Source: Brachyhypopomus gauderio (lineage: Eukaryota > Chordata > Actinopteri > Gymnotiformes > Hypopomidae). Taken from it: a stretch of DNA of 64,000 nucleotides. A program made the position numbers and the translations under genes. This document shows, piece by piece, positions 46,232 through 59,900 of this stretch (the first letter of the stretch is position 1; every line of letters starts with the position of its first letter). The stretch is from contig NC_135213.1 in assembly GCF_052324685.1 (NCBI RefSeq), forward strand, positions 37,253,707 to 37,317,706. Reading direction: 5' to 3'. The notes below the pieces were generated by a model. It ran no database searches and was not told the origin of the DNA. It worked only from the letters and a program-made list of their open reading frames with translations.

Positions 46232-47260
46232 AACAACCGTATCCTGAGAGGGGCGTGGGGGTCTCAATGGGGGAATACAGCCACCTCAAAGGGCCTTTGA
46301 GGCACTCGTCATGCTGACACATTCCATATGGACGACAGAGCGGAAGGCTCTTGATTCCCAATCCAGATGTGAACAGCTTGCAATATTAATTGTGAAGTGA
46401 CCCTCCTGAAAGACTCCTGAAATCAGAACATCACAGAATATTATGATGTGTTGTTCGTATATTTTAAATTCTGCGCATCTCACAACAGATGCTGTTTCTA
46501 CGGCCTTCTGAGCTTGTTGAATGTATACAGATCATATTTTTTTAACAGAATGGCAGTGTGATGGAATAAATGAACAGGGACAATTTGAACAAGGAAATAG
46601 ACATTAGATAACTGAACTCCTGTGTTGATGATCATGGTGTATGTGCAGGTTTCACTTACTCAAGGAAAGATGGAAAAGGCGTAAGCCATTTCACAAAGGT
46701 GCTAAAATAAACTGAATGAACGTCAGCTTTTGTTCTCATTACATCTGTATGCACTCAGGTATTTGAGCACTGTTTAGGTACAAAAGCTTCATTTCTGCTT
46801 TAGTCACACATGGAGAATTTAGCACGTACAGGATTTGCTTTATGTAACAGCATATACACCTTTTTACATGCTGTTTCATTTCATTGCCACTAGCTATGCT
46901 AACTAGCTATGTTTTCCTAAGGGATGGTACTGTTTTTACCACAAAACTACTTTTTTTTGTAATTAAATTAAAGGGAGTTTGTAATTCATTCTGCTTCATG
47001 TGTTTTGTAATAGATGGCACTTATCCAATGTTAAACCAAAATTTCAATGTACCAAAACCCATATGACCATGGAAAATGTTTCAAAGCGAGAGATGTTGGG
47101 GTATTGGGTATTGGGCACTGGGTATTGGGTATTGCTCCTGTGAACAGTACGGTGTCAATAAACCTGCATGAATGTGTTCAAGGAATTGAAGGACTCCAGC
47201 CTTTTTCCAATAAATACAGTAAAATATCTAGAAATGGGGGTACTGTGAGTTAAGTGAGAG
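46232..47260 (+). other. hmgcr 3' UTR
   Basis: Sequence downstream of the stop codon carries AATAAA at 46565-46570 and 47157-47162 and another near 47208, so alternative 3' ends are possible. A GGGTATTGGGTATTG short tandem lies near 47100. The extent is inferred. Confidence 0.45.
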
Positions 47261-48480
47261 TTCTGCTACAACGTCAGCATAGACACTCGCCAGAGCATGC
47301 ATTAGCCAATCGGCTCACCCTGCATCACGTCTCACCAGAGCAGTGACAGCTGATTGGCTGAGCATTGCTAAAGCTCCTGACAGACCTGCAAAAGGTATCT
47401 AGAGTGCTTCACACATGCGCACACAGTATAATATGGGTTAGCATGGTTCCTCCTCTCCTCTCTTCTGCACAAGAAGCTGTATTGATCAACCTCTTTTCTG
47501 ACTTTGTGATCATTAATACCCCACGTAAATAATCGTAGTTAATCATTGACAGTCCAGAGCAGAGGGCAGGCCACAATGAGGCTAAACCAACCATCTGCTG
47601 ATGGCTACAAGATGTCACCTAAGGTTCACCATATTGACATTGTCTGTTTCCCAAGCTAAGCAGAAATCCAGGACAAAGTTTTTTAATGAAAGAGTCAGTA
47701 TTCAATGACACTGAACACAGTCAGCACTTTGGATCTAAAACTAGGATTACAAAACATTTGACCACCTAACATCTAAAGTGCTCATAATAAATGAAATCAT
47801 CACTGATCATATATTTAATGTATTCTCTGTAACAGAATATGTACACAGCTTTAAATGAAGCTCGTCCTTGTGACTACAACTATGTACACCACCCATTGCA
47901 ATTGCAATTATTGCAATTATTCATAATGACAAATTAAACTAAGGCAAGGCAAGAAATGTTTATTTATAAAGCACCTTTCAATTCAAAGTGCTTCACATAA
48001 GAGTAGAAAAAGCTGAAAACCTGAAACCTATCATCTTAGGAAGGTTTTTTTTTTTTAACAAGAAATCTAGTAAAAAAATGACAATTTATTATGATTGAAG
48101 TATTAAAAACAAGAATTTAAAGAAATAAAGTACTCAGAGTACAGTAAAGTAAGGAATTTATTATTATTATTATTATTATTAATAAACTACAAATAAACAT
48201 TGCTTTGGTTAAAAATAGTCCTACAGTTAAGAATAAGAATAAGAGTTCTGCCCAATATCATGTAGATACACTGGTTCTACAACATTAAGTTATTTATAGA
48301 CTAGTAATAATGTTTGTATTTTTGGGAGTCAACCCTGCTAAAAGCCAAAAGCGTGTGTGAGGTTCTCAAAATCTGTTTTAGTTAAGAAATCTCTGATCTT
48401 GGTGATGTCCTTAAGGTGATAAAATGCTGACTCATTGACTGCTAAGATAAGTCTATTAGTGTGCCTAGGTTACCACCATA
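47261..48480. other. Intergenic, repeat fragment
   Basis: Contains AAGGCAAGGCAAGAAATGTT followed by TATTTATAAAGCACCTTTCA at about 47940-47985, a pattern common in fish LINE/SINE 3' tails. The rest is AT-rich with a short ATT repeat near 48160. No gene seen. Confidence 0.4.
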
Positions 48481-48995
48481 GGACACAAAACAACAATGCT
48501 AATTGCTACCATACACTTTCTCAAAAACAATTCTACCTGAAGTAATTAATCCTTTATTAAATTTAATAAACACCTCCCTGAACATTGGCTACATACACAA
48601 TTAATTCATATTAGCAGTAATCAGATCAAAAGCTAATCAAAAGCTACCAAAAAGCTCATTTTGACTCATATTGGTTGTCAAACTACGGACCTATCTAAAA
48701 TCTCCACTTTATCTCATGCTTCAATCAGAACCAGCTACATGAAGTCTTTCGGTCAGGGTCTATGTCTCATCATAGTACAGAGTTAACGCTGATCAAAGTA
48801 GTTAATGACCTGTTGTTGGCTTTTAACCAAGGTTATGTATCTTTGCTTATACTGATTGACCTCAGAGCAGTATTTGATACCATGGATCACATTTTACAAG
48901 AAAGACATGAAAACGTTATTGGGATTAACCCTTTCCTGGTTAAATATTTTTTAAACATATTTTTATTGAGAGAAGAAAGATATACATGATGACAT

Positions 48996-49065
48996 GGTGG
49001 ACATTCCAGGTTCAGAAAGTAAAATTCCTCACCAAGGTTAACTTTCTGAACCTGGAATGTCCACC
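48996..49065. repeat. Perfect 25-bp inverted repeat (hairpin)
   Basis: Left arm 48996-49020 begins GGTGGACATTCCAGG and ends CAGAAAGT; right arm 49041-49065 is its exact reverse complement; the loop is 20 nt. It sits within the LINE remnant just after a degraded RT piece. Confidence 0.95.
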
Positions 49066-49394
49066 TGTGTGATACACATAGGTAACTTGGACATCCATAA
49101 GAATTGGTGATTCTTCCCTTCTCAACCTACTCTAATTCTACCCCACTAACCCCCGCTAGTTTAAATTGTATTTAGCCAATTGCTACCAATTTGTCAACAT
49201 TAATTAATTCTTCAGCATACACCAAGGTCAGTTTTGGTGTCATTCAAGGATCTGGTTTAGGGCCCCTGCCCACATTTGTTTATATGTCCTACTTCGACAA
49301 ACACTGAGCTAGCTTCTTCTGCTATGCTGATGACACTCGCGTATATGTCTCAGCTAAACCAGAGGACAAATCTCTTTTTTATATTAGTAAAAAA

Positions 49395-49794
49395 TACACT
49401 ATATTACCAAAGGTATTCGCTCACCCATCCAAATTTTTGGAATCAGGTGTTCCAATCACTTCCATGGCCACAGGTGTATAAACTTAAGCACCTCGGCATG
49501 CAGACTGTTTTAACAAACATTTGTGAAAGAATGGGTCTCTCTCAGGAGCTCAGTGAATTCCAGCGTGGAACTGTGATAGGATGCCACCTGTGCAACAAAT
49601 CCAGTTGTGAAATTTCCTCGCTCCTGAATATTTCACAGTCAACTGTCAGCTGTATTATAAGAAAATGGAAAGTGTTTGGGAATCAGAGGGTAGACCAACG
49701 TCATATTGAACCCTCTGGATTAGGAATGGGAGGTCACTTAAGCTCATATGTGAGTCAAGGAAGGTGAGAGAATACCTTTGGCAGTATAGTGTAT
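49395..49794 (+). mobile_element. Tc1-like transposon, internally deleted
   Basis: Inverted ends TACACTATATTACCAAAGGT and ACCTTTGGCAGTATAGTGTA include the TA target. The 5' part encodes the N-terminal DNA-binding region of a Tc1-type transposase (RMGLSQELSEFQRGTVIGCH, then SQSTVSCIIRKW). The catalytic DDE domain is deleted, leaving 400 bp. It inserted into the L2 LINE, so it is younger. Confidence 0.88.
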
Positions 49795-50330
49795 GTAAAG
49801 GACATCAGCGGATGTTGGAAATGTTTTCTCATTTAGTCATGTCAAAACAGAAGTGATTCAATTAGGCTCACAGGCATCCAGGAGTTTCTACCTCAACTAC
49901 ACAATAAACTACTGGACTCCCAATCACACCTTTTTTAGTAGTTAAAAATCTTGGTGCAGCTCATGTAAATATCTCTACCACAGCTTTCGTCCACCTCAGG
50001 AACATTGCAAAAAATAGGTACATACTGGCTTCCCAGGATACAGATACATACATTTATCATTTCCAGACTGGACTACTGCAATGCCTCACTATCTGGCTGT
50101 ACTACTAAGTGTTTTTACAAGCCCCAGTTTGTTGCAGCCAGAGTTTTTACCAGAACTAGAAAGTTTGACTATGACTCCCATCTTTGCTGTTATACTGTCT
50201 CTGTGTTAAATGTGGCATTGATTGTAAAATACATCTAAAGACATACAAAGCACTGAACAGACTTGCCCCACAGTACTTTAACGAACTTCTAGTCTGCCAC
50301 GCCTGCTTATATAAAAAAGTGCAGGCTCTT

Positions 50331-52280
50331 TATTAACACCTCAAGTAAGGAAATTTACCACAGGGGGTGGAGCTTTCTCCTAACAAAGCTCTCACACTAT
50401 AGGACAAATATTCCCAGACAGGTTGACTGACATCAGTGGCCAGTTGTTAACAGCGCTAGCTCCTTTTTCTCTCCCACGGTCCATTCAGTAGCATATGGGA
50501 TGATTATGGCGTATGGTACGTAAAGAAAATACACAGGAGTACAAATATACACCTGGTAGCCATCAAAGTTTGTTACCCACTCAATGCTTACAGGCTGTAT
50601 GCCGTGACACTTCTGCCTAAGCCAATGTGTCTTTTTGAAGCAATTACAGATTTTTAACCTCTTTTCACAGACAATCCTCTGGGATGGATAAGATGATGAC
50701 TATGGGGAAAAGGATGCTGTGTAGAACACTTATCCTTTTGCATTCCTGGGGGTATAAAACAAATTCACCCCAATTTGGAGGGCACTCTCAAGTTGTGCCT
50801 CTGACTGTTGAATGTATATACACAATATTAAATTCTGCAGTAGATGGCTAAAAGAAGCATTAATGAACATGGCTGTTTATGGCATATGTGCATTTTTAAC
50901 TGTGTGTGTTCCAAGATGTATCCCAAAACATTTATAAACATAGCCTGACGTAAGATGCATTAGGTAAGCTTTCTAAACAAACCAAATTGCACAATATTCT
51001 TTAACCAGATATTTATATAGTTTAATAATTCCAGAGTACTATATACAGAAGTTTTAAAACAAATCTTAACAAAACATCAGATTAACATTTACAAATGAAA
51101 CCATCCAAAATGCATTTAGGAAATCTCAAGGTTACATCTCAACTTGCACAATAACCTTCGGCTGTACAAACTACTTGTGTGAATTTAAGTGCAAATCAAT
51201 TATGATTCTTCCAAATTAAGATCTGACTAAACAAGACAGTTTTTAGTCATTACTTCAGGTCCCAATAAAATACACATTACTCCTGCACGTCTGGCTAAAC
51301 ACCATGTTTTAGGCATCACAGGTTTACCCACATTGTAAAAGTGCAAAAAAAGTAGTTCTTCATAATTCAGTGAGATGTTCTACAAAGGACAACCCCCTTT
51401 ATGACACTGTTTCACCTAAATCAGGCAAAGTGGCAGCAATATGTTTTAAAGTGACACTATCTGGCAACCTCGTTATTCCAAGATATAACTTCACTCTGTC
51501 CAAAGCACGTTCTCAAGACTGCAGCAATGGCATCTATGTGCATCCTTTTGACTTCCAGTGCCTTCCAGATTTGAACATGTGACTAAGAACAAAATTATAT
51601 AACACAGGATGCAAACAGACTGTGCAAAGTTAAAGCTTTTTACCTTCTCTTGCCCATCCAAAGCAAAGAACCGACACCACACAGAGGTATTAAAGATCAA
51701 GGCCAAGAAGAAAGCTCAGCTGTAACTCAAGGCTTTTTGTTAAAGGCTTTCAAGTTTAAGGTGTGTTTATTTTTCATAAAGAGAACAGTTAAATCATCTG
51801 CAAGAATTATGAATACAAAACATTACTGATACCATAAGTAAACACTTCAGCAATTATAAAAATGAAAAGCAGACAAAATATAAGCAGTATCCATCCCTGC
51901 AAACCGAGTAAAGACTCGAAAATTTAGTACTTGTAATCATTGTTCAAAATTAATAGGCTGTGGTTTTCTTTTGGTGAAATACTTGTTCCAGTCTCTCTGG
52001 GAGGTTATTTTATGAATCTCTATACATCTTCCATCTTGAATTTGCCTGAGCAGAACGCACTGATATAATGTTGGATTTTTAAACCATTTCTGGTTAAATG
52101 GCTCTCTGAAGCTCTTCGGCAGGCCACCTCAGTATAATGACTTAGGGCTTTTTATGGATGGATAAGGCCTCTTATATAGATGCATTTATGGTAGGTTGGT
52201 GTACATTACAGTCCAAAAGACTAGAATAACAATGTAGTGTTGCGCTGCTGTGTGGTTGGAAGCACACAGATGACACCTGT
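50331..52280 (-). other. Intergenic, then cert1 3' UTR
   Basis: The right part should be the cert1 3' UTR on the minus strand; a minus-strand AATAAA at 51766-51771 lies about 510 nt past the stop codon. The left part (50331 to about 51000) holds no recognised feature. Confidence 0.45.
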
Positions 52281-53912
52281 TTAGAGGAGGATGGCTTCAC
52301 TCCTGGTCTTCTCTTGAACATACGATGTGAAACGTTTCAAGAATTTAGGATACTCTCTCCTGGCTACAGCCCGTAAGACTGACGCTGGTGCCCACCCACC
52401 AGGATTCACTGGGTGAAAAAATTAACAGGAAAATTTTTTTTAATTTCTAAATATTTGTCCACAGTACAGATATTCTTTCCTGTATATGTGATATTTAGAA
52501 GCTAAACAGCTTGGGGGCGTCATACTCACCATTGGCTACATACGTTATTTTACAGAGAATGTCGTCTCTACTGACCACCTTGTTGTCCTCTGGTGGACTA
52601 ACGAGAGTTTGACAGATCATGGCCACGTTGATTTTGGCACGGATGCACCTACTGGTGGGCTGGAAAAACCAACTGTGTAAACTGAAGGCATTCATGAGAC
52701 TCCGAAGTACCGAGATGACGTTCTTACAAACATCGATTCATATACGCATGACGGAGAGGTACCAAAATCAAGGTCAATCCAAAACGGCTGCTTACTGGAT
52801 AGCCGTCATGGTCTACAGAGAAGTTGCACACGAGCCACGTGTCCGGCTCGTTCTCATTGGTGGAGATGATTTTGCGGATGACTGAGAGATACAAGATATC
52901 TCTTTGTGAAGCTGGCCACACCCTCTGCAATGGAATGAAGAGCAAGCCCTCTTGAGAACAAAGACACCGGTGCAAAACGCGCACCCATGTAAAAAGATAA
53001 TGGCTTTCAATGTCAAAAAATATACTTATGAAGTTTTAGGATAATAATTTAAGTGCACTCTACCTTTAGAGTCTGGTAAATAATTACTGCTTTGTCCGAC
53101 AAGGCCTCTACCACAGTGAAGCTTTCGACAGTTGCTGAGAAAGGAGAAGTGATCAGATTTGCCCAACAAGGTTTAGCACTTGGGTTCTGGGTGTATTGGC
53201 TGATCAAATACGTGATACCCACTTTCCCAGTCACTCCGATAGACTGTGTCCCAAAAGTAGTGGCAGACCTCATGACCCGTCACTCCACTAACTGCATGGG
53301 TGGCTTTGAGAGGGTCCAAAACAACCCCATTCTCCTCCACCTCTCTCCTGTACACCTAATAACCATAAAACAATCATGACAAGTTACTCACTATGAGTGA
53401 CCAAAAAAAAAAAAAAACGCTTGTGCCATCTGGTGGTGAAGTCATGAATTGCCATATCATCCACCTACCCACCCTCCAACACACAAGCACATACACTTGC
53501 TAATTATTCACGGTTTTCACATTTCCACATTTAAGACAACACCATGAAGACCCTGATGGGTTTCTGAGAGATCACACAAGTGATGATGCTGAGCTAAATT
53601 TACGTGTGAGGTACATGTCTATGACGGGTTGGGCCTGGGCTGAACCTCTAGAGCCACGATGCACTGCAGTGTCGCCTGTGTGCGTCTGGGGTCAGTCGGT
53701 CTAAACTAAACCATCAAGACTCCAGTACGGCTGGGCCGCGCTCCGCCCGCTCACCCTGAGGTCGCCTTCCTCAGTGACGAGCTGCCAGTTGGCGTCTCCG
53801 CCCACGTCCTGCAACGAGTGGGTCATGTGACTTCGCACCATCTCCTCCACCTGTGTCATTAAGGAGGTTTGGATTAATCACCCACACTCCCCGCTCACAC
53901 CCCTGATGCTCG

Positions 53913-53967
<55 letters not shown>

Positions 53968-56900
53968 CACCGTACCTGAAAGCTAAGCCTGTGAATATCA
54001 TCAGAGGCACTGACCAGGTCAAGAGAAGAAAGGGTAGAAGCGTGACTAAGTGGCGGAAGCTAGAGAGAAATAGAGGGAGGAGAAAGAGTGGGAGAGACAT
54101 AAAATGCAGAGAAGATGGGTAAGAAAATTCAAAGAACAGCAAAAAAGAAAAAACAACAAAAAAAAAAAACCCCATTAGACAGGGAAAAAAAGTCATTGTT
54201 GTCACAACCACTCCAATCAGAAATAGAAAACATGAAAACCCAGCAGAGGTGAGAAGGTTTTGCATGCAGGGCTGCCCAGCAGAGAGCAAGGTCTGGTGTG
54301 CTAGCGTGGGATGCACGTGAAGTGGAGAGGCCCACCTTGGTGGAGTATCTGTGAGCGCTGACGGAGGAGTAGGGATCAGGGCTGAGCGTGATTGGTCGAG
54401 GGCTTCGGCACTTCTCAGACTGAGGGAGTAAGGAGAAGCAGATTAAACAGGGAGAAACACATCCACTTAATCATCCGCCCAGGTAGCAAAAACCACAACA
54501 GTCTCTTTCTCTGCACTCGTGCAAGACCACCGAGCGGATGGCTGTAACAATTTACCAACGCGTGTGATGGTGACGGCTCACAGGGTTTGGCTCCTATGGG
54601 AGCAGTTGAGAAAGAAACAGAACGGTGCTTCCAAAATACATTTACATTACATTTACAAAATTTAGCAGACGCTCTTATCCAGAGCGACTTACAAAGTCCA
54701 CCACATTATTTTTTGCATTCGTTTTCAATATAAATATTACCCAACATCTCCGGGAAAAAGCTCTTCCACCAATAGCTGTTAGCTTTCTTTACAGCACTCA
54801 TTCTTTTTCTAGCTGCCTTCCAATGCAACGATGAGGGTTAATTAACAAAAAATAAATGTACTGATTTGCTGAGAAAACTCCCAATTCAGTTATGTCTGTT
54901 ATGTCTATAAAGCTTTAACAAAAGCTCACTCAGGGGGGTATTTGCATGGGTAATTCATTCTGACCAATCGTACGCAGGTGCTGTGACTGCGTCAGTTAAG
55001 CCCGCCCTACACACGCGTGAGCGTCACCTGCTCCTCAATCTGGTCCTGCTTATCCAAGGCTGCCTCGACAGCATCATAGAACTCGTCTTCGTTGAGGAGA
55101 CTGTTCGGTCCCTCCTGAAAAGTCATATGGTGAGAACGTTTAGAGGGTAAGTCCAACCAGTGTCTCCTCCTGTTGTTGGACCCGCACACCTAAGCTGTAC
55201 AGGAACATAACGGACTTACAAAAAGCCCGAGGTTCATCACGAGGGCAAATGCACTTACTTCATAATCTGGGCCTCCGTACTGGGACTTTCTCTTCAGGTC
55301 TGTTAAGACCGACTTGTACGATTCTTCTATTCTTCTTCTTCTCTCCATTTCCTTCCAAGAAAACATGTGTTGCTTAGTTGTGTCATCATGGACACTGGAC
55401 ACAAGAAGGCATAAAATGAAAGTGAACCGAAATATATATAATAGTAATAAAGTTACACCCCAACGTGTCCTTCTGAGTGCACATAGCACAAGCAACAGAC
55501 GCTCAAAGGAAAGACCTCAAAGCATTAAATGTCTGCCTGTAGCAAACATTTAGATTGGATCCTTCTGCTCCAAAAGGTGTAATGCTTTGAATACACGCAG
55601 GTTAAATTGTGTAATGAAAGTGAATTGTTAAGCATGCGGGAGGCGTGGGTTCTTGGGGTTCTGTGTGTCCCACTTACAGAAAAGACCTAGCCAGCTCCAC
55701 CGAGGAGCAAAAGCTGGTCTGATGTAAGAGGAGACAAATATTAGTGCGTTGTTTCCATGATGTCTGATAAAGAATACCCCAAGATGCTAACAAACTAATG
55801 TGGTTTAAGAGAGAAAAGCAGATTAGCCTCACAGAAAACAGCGTTGAGACCTCTCAACATATTCAAATATCACCCACTGCAGGCCTGGTAAGGAGGTTCA
55901 TAACAACGACAACAACAGGAACTTGTTCATATCCTCATGACTCAATGAAATGAGACCTGCAAGACAAAACTACGACAGACACGTAGACCACGGAGACGCT
56001 AAGGAGAACAGGCAACACCTACAGCATGGACGTCGCTCTGTGTACACGGAGGTGTCTGGTTCCGTTTGTCTGCAGAGAGCCAGCAGAGGACGCCTAGGGC
56101 TTTAGCAGCGAGGCATGGTGAGACCTCTCCTGACATCTTAACTCCACTGACAACCAAACATCCATCCAAGCTGGACTACCTCAGAAAGGCACTTTGTAGG
56201 TTCTTTTCCCATCCCAGATGCCTTTCCACAGAGTCACTCACACACACACACACACGCGCGCACACACACGATCCTTCACTCTGCTAGCAACTCACTGGAA
56301 TTCAAGTACTTCCTGTCTAACAATACTTCAGGACTCTACTGTACAAGGACAAACTGGTTTGGCGAGTCTAAAACTTGGCAACTAGATGCTAGGGAAGTGT
56401 TATAAACCCATGATAAAGTGTCCAGGGGAAAAATATTGTGAATCTTCAAAGAATTCAGTTCCACGTGGCTCCCCAGAACAGGCTTGGCTTTAGTTCAGCC
56501 ATCAATGGAGCAAATCCACTTATTAAATAGCTTTAACAATGCTATTAAGAACTCTTATTTTGTCAGTATATCAAATGGCTTTAAATGTTCGCCTCCTGCC
56601 ACAACACAGATCTTTAAAAAGTAACACTCAAGAGTGGAAATGTTAAATTATTTTAAATGTGATTAAATTAATCCTTTTAGGCTCCCTGCAGACACATGAA
56701 GCGGTGATCTACTGAACGCTTATTCAGGGGTGGAAAAAAACGTGACATGGAAATGGACTCTGGTTTCATCTCCACAGACAACATTTCCAAGAAGAGAATT
56801 CACAGGCGACAGATCCTGTTTCTTCGTAGTCTCAATCCATTAGATTACGTGAAAAATGAATAATTTAGTGGCCTGTGTAAATGTCTTAGTGTGTAGCTAT

Positions 56901-59900
56901 TGGACCTGGGAAATGCAATTTAAAAAATGTTTTGTGCGAAACAAGTGGTTTTAACCATAATTATCACACTGGACCGATGAAATGCAAGCACCATCCTGGA
57001 TTCCCAACCCAGCTAGTCTCAACAATAGTACTGCCCGGTCTTAGCCCAATGCTGAGTGGCCCTCCGTGTTCCCAGAAACCTCCTGGAGCAGACGTACTTT
57101 ATCCAGTCGCCTCTGCCAGATCTCCTCACGCTTGACCATGGTCTCAATGCAGTGGGACAGTGTGGAGAGGATCCCTGCAGTGGTGGCTTTGAAGGTGATG
57201 GCTTCCCCTTTGAAATCGATGCCGATGGATCCTCTGGGCCCGGCCGTGTGCAATACTAACGCATAGACAGAGACAGAACTGTCAGCACCAAATGGCAAGA
57301 AAGCCCCAACATTAACCTCTGAGGTGGCCTGACACACTGCTGTCACTTTCAGAAATGTTTTAAAATTTATTTGCTTAACATTTATTTTTTTGGCTTACCA
57401 ACACCAAAAACTTAGAAAACTAAAACTTCCATTATAAGCATTTTATAAAGCTCTGTTAGGTCTCATAATGCTCAGACTGAGACCAAGGGGAGGCCCTCGT
57501 ATCCAGAAGATCTGTCTGAAAGTACTGCTTGTAGCTAAAGCTCATGAAGGCTATGACACATTAGCCTTGAGCTAATAGTGGTTGAGCTAGTTAACCATGA
57601 CAAAGGAAACCTCTGTGACTTAAATGACATCCCCTTCATGTACACTTGATTCTAAATAGAATAAAAACAAAAATATCTGCTATCCATAAATTCAAAATAG
57701 CACATGTGCAGGGCTAATACATTATGGTTTATGGAAAATATTTGGGTGGGCAGCTATCTAACAAACATATTGAGGCTGTTTATGTTTAGCTAATTAGCTA
57801 ATGTTATGATTCGCTACCCAACAAGAAACCGAGCAAGTTCAAGTTACTTTTAATTGGAATGCACTACACTCAAACCTCCACTTATATATACGCTATAAGA
57901 CGTAACCCCTTACTGATGAAGTAAAAACATATAGCCAAAGGCTGCTCACATTTGTCCTTGCTGCTGTAGTTAAGGAGGTAGTCTGCATCTGGTCGTGATG
58001 TTGGGAAGTCCTCATCATCAGCTAAAGCATTACAGACATCAGTAAACTTGGACTAAACGATGTTAGTGTTAATACAGTAGACCACTGCCGTTAAACACAA
58101 AGCCAACACAACCACTGAAATAACCATTTCAGCAATCTGCTGCTCTGCAAATTGGTCAACTTAGTCAGGCAAACTAGAAAAACAAAGCATAAATCTGGAT
58201 CACAACTGGGAAAAGAAGAAAGCACACCAAAGTATAATCTACTCATGTCATTTTAGGAATGGCTTTCAACAGGGGAATCTTAACTCATATGGTCATTAGT
58301 TCATTTGCAGTCAGCTAATCTACGGGCAGGGAAGTGCAGGGACGTGCAGGGACGTGCAGGGACGTGCAGGGACAGGCAGGGACAGGCAGGGGGTTCAGAT
58401 TCCTCACCCTTTTCTATGTGGAACTCATCTCTGTTGTCTCCACCTGCACAGCTGTCGAAGTACATCTGTAGTGTGTCCACTTGTCTGCACAGAATGTCCC
58501 GAAATGTCTCCATCTCTGCAAGCTTCTCCTGTAGACTGTCACCTTTCTGTGTGAGCAATGACGGGACACAATGAAGAGTCTGTGGTTGCTGCGGCGACTG
58601 ACCTGAGCTCCTGGCCTTTTACGCAGACACGTCTGATCTGAGCTCCTGGCCTTTTTTGCAAACACGTCTGATCTGAGCTCCTGGCCTTTTACGCAGACAC
58701 GTCTGATCTGAGCTCCTGGCCTTTTACGCAGACACGTCTGATCTGAGCTCCTGGCCTTTTACGCAGACACGTCTGATCTGAGCTCCTGGCCTTTTACGCA
58801 GACACGTCTGATCTGAGCTCCTGGCCTTTTACGCAGACACGTCTGATCTGAGCTCCTGGCCTTTTACTCAGACACGTCTGATCTGAGCTCCTGGCCTTTT
58901 ACGCAGACACGTCTGATCTGAGCTCCTGGCCTTTTACGCAGACACGTCTGATCTGAGCTCCTGGCCTTTTACGCAGACACGTCTGATCTGAGCTCCTGGC
59001 CTTTTACGCAGACACGTCTGATCTGAGCTCCTGGCCTTTTACGCAGACACATCTGATCTGAGCTCCTGGCCTTTTACGCAGACACGTCTGATCTGAGCTC
59101 CTGGCCTTTTACGCAGACACGTCTGATCTGAGCTCCTGGCCTTTTACGCAGACACGTCTGATCTGAGCTCCTGGCCTTTTACGCAGACACGTCTGATCTG
59201 AGCTCCTGGCCTTTTACGCAGACACGTCTGATCTGAGCTCCTGGCCTTTTACGCGGACACGTCTGATCTGAGCTCCTGGCCTTTTACGCAGACACGTCTG
59301 ATCTGAGCTCCTGGCCTTTTACGCGGACACGTCTGATCTGAGCTCCTGGCCTTTTACGCGGACACGTCTGATCTGAGCTCCTGGCCTTTTACGCGGACAC
59401 GTCTGATCTGAGCTCCTGGCCTTTTACGCAGACACGTCTGATCTGAGCTCCTGGCCTTTTACGCGGACACGTCTGATCTGAGCTCCTGGCCTTTTACTCA
59501 GACACGTCTGATCTGAGCTCCTGGCCTTTTACGCGGACACGTCTGATCTGAGCTCCTGGCCTTTTACGCAGACACGTCTGATCTGAGCTCCTGGCCTTTT
59601 ACGCAGACACGTCTGATCTGAGCTCCTGGCCTTTTACGCAGACACGTCTGATCTGAGCTCCTGGCCTTTTACGCAGACACGTCTGATCTGAGCTCCTGGC
59701 CTTTTACGCAGACACGTCTGATCTGAGCTCCTGGCCTTTTACGCAGACACGTCTGATCTGAGCTCCTGGCCTTTTACTCAGACACGTCTGATCTGAGCTC
59801 CTGGCCTTTTACTCAGACACGTCTGATCTGAGCTCCTGGCCTTTTACGCAGACACGTCTGATCTGAGCTCCTGGCCTTTTACGCAGACACGTCTGATCTG

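Larger units (their letters stand above)
48530..50330 (+). mobile_element. L2/CR1-type LINE remnant, interrupted
   Basis: Plus-strand pieces of a reverse transcriptase: TELTLIKVVNDLLLAFNQG and LLILIDLRAVFDTMDH (48762-48989), which cover the fingers/palm with the D-aromatic A-motif; a Y-DDT motif in CYADDTRVY-like sequence near 49318; and the C-terminal thumb block ISRLDYCNASLSG with ARVFTRTRKFD (50005-50190), then KTYKALNRLAPQYF near 50235. Stops and frameshifts are frequent. A Tc1 element (49395-49794) and a hairpin (48996-49065) lie inside. The endonuclease half is missing. Ends are approximate. Confidence 0.8.

Noticed and set aside
52619-53379. Plus-strand ORFs over cert1 exons
   Set aside because: Antisense shadows of START-domain exons; they run through splice sites without regard to exon structure.
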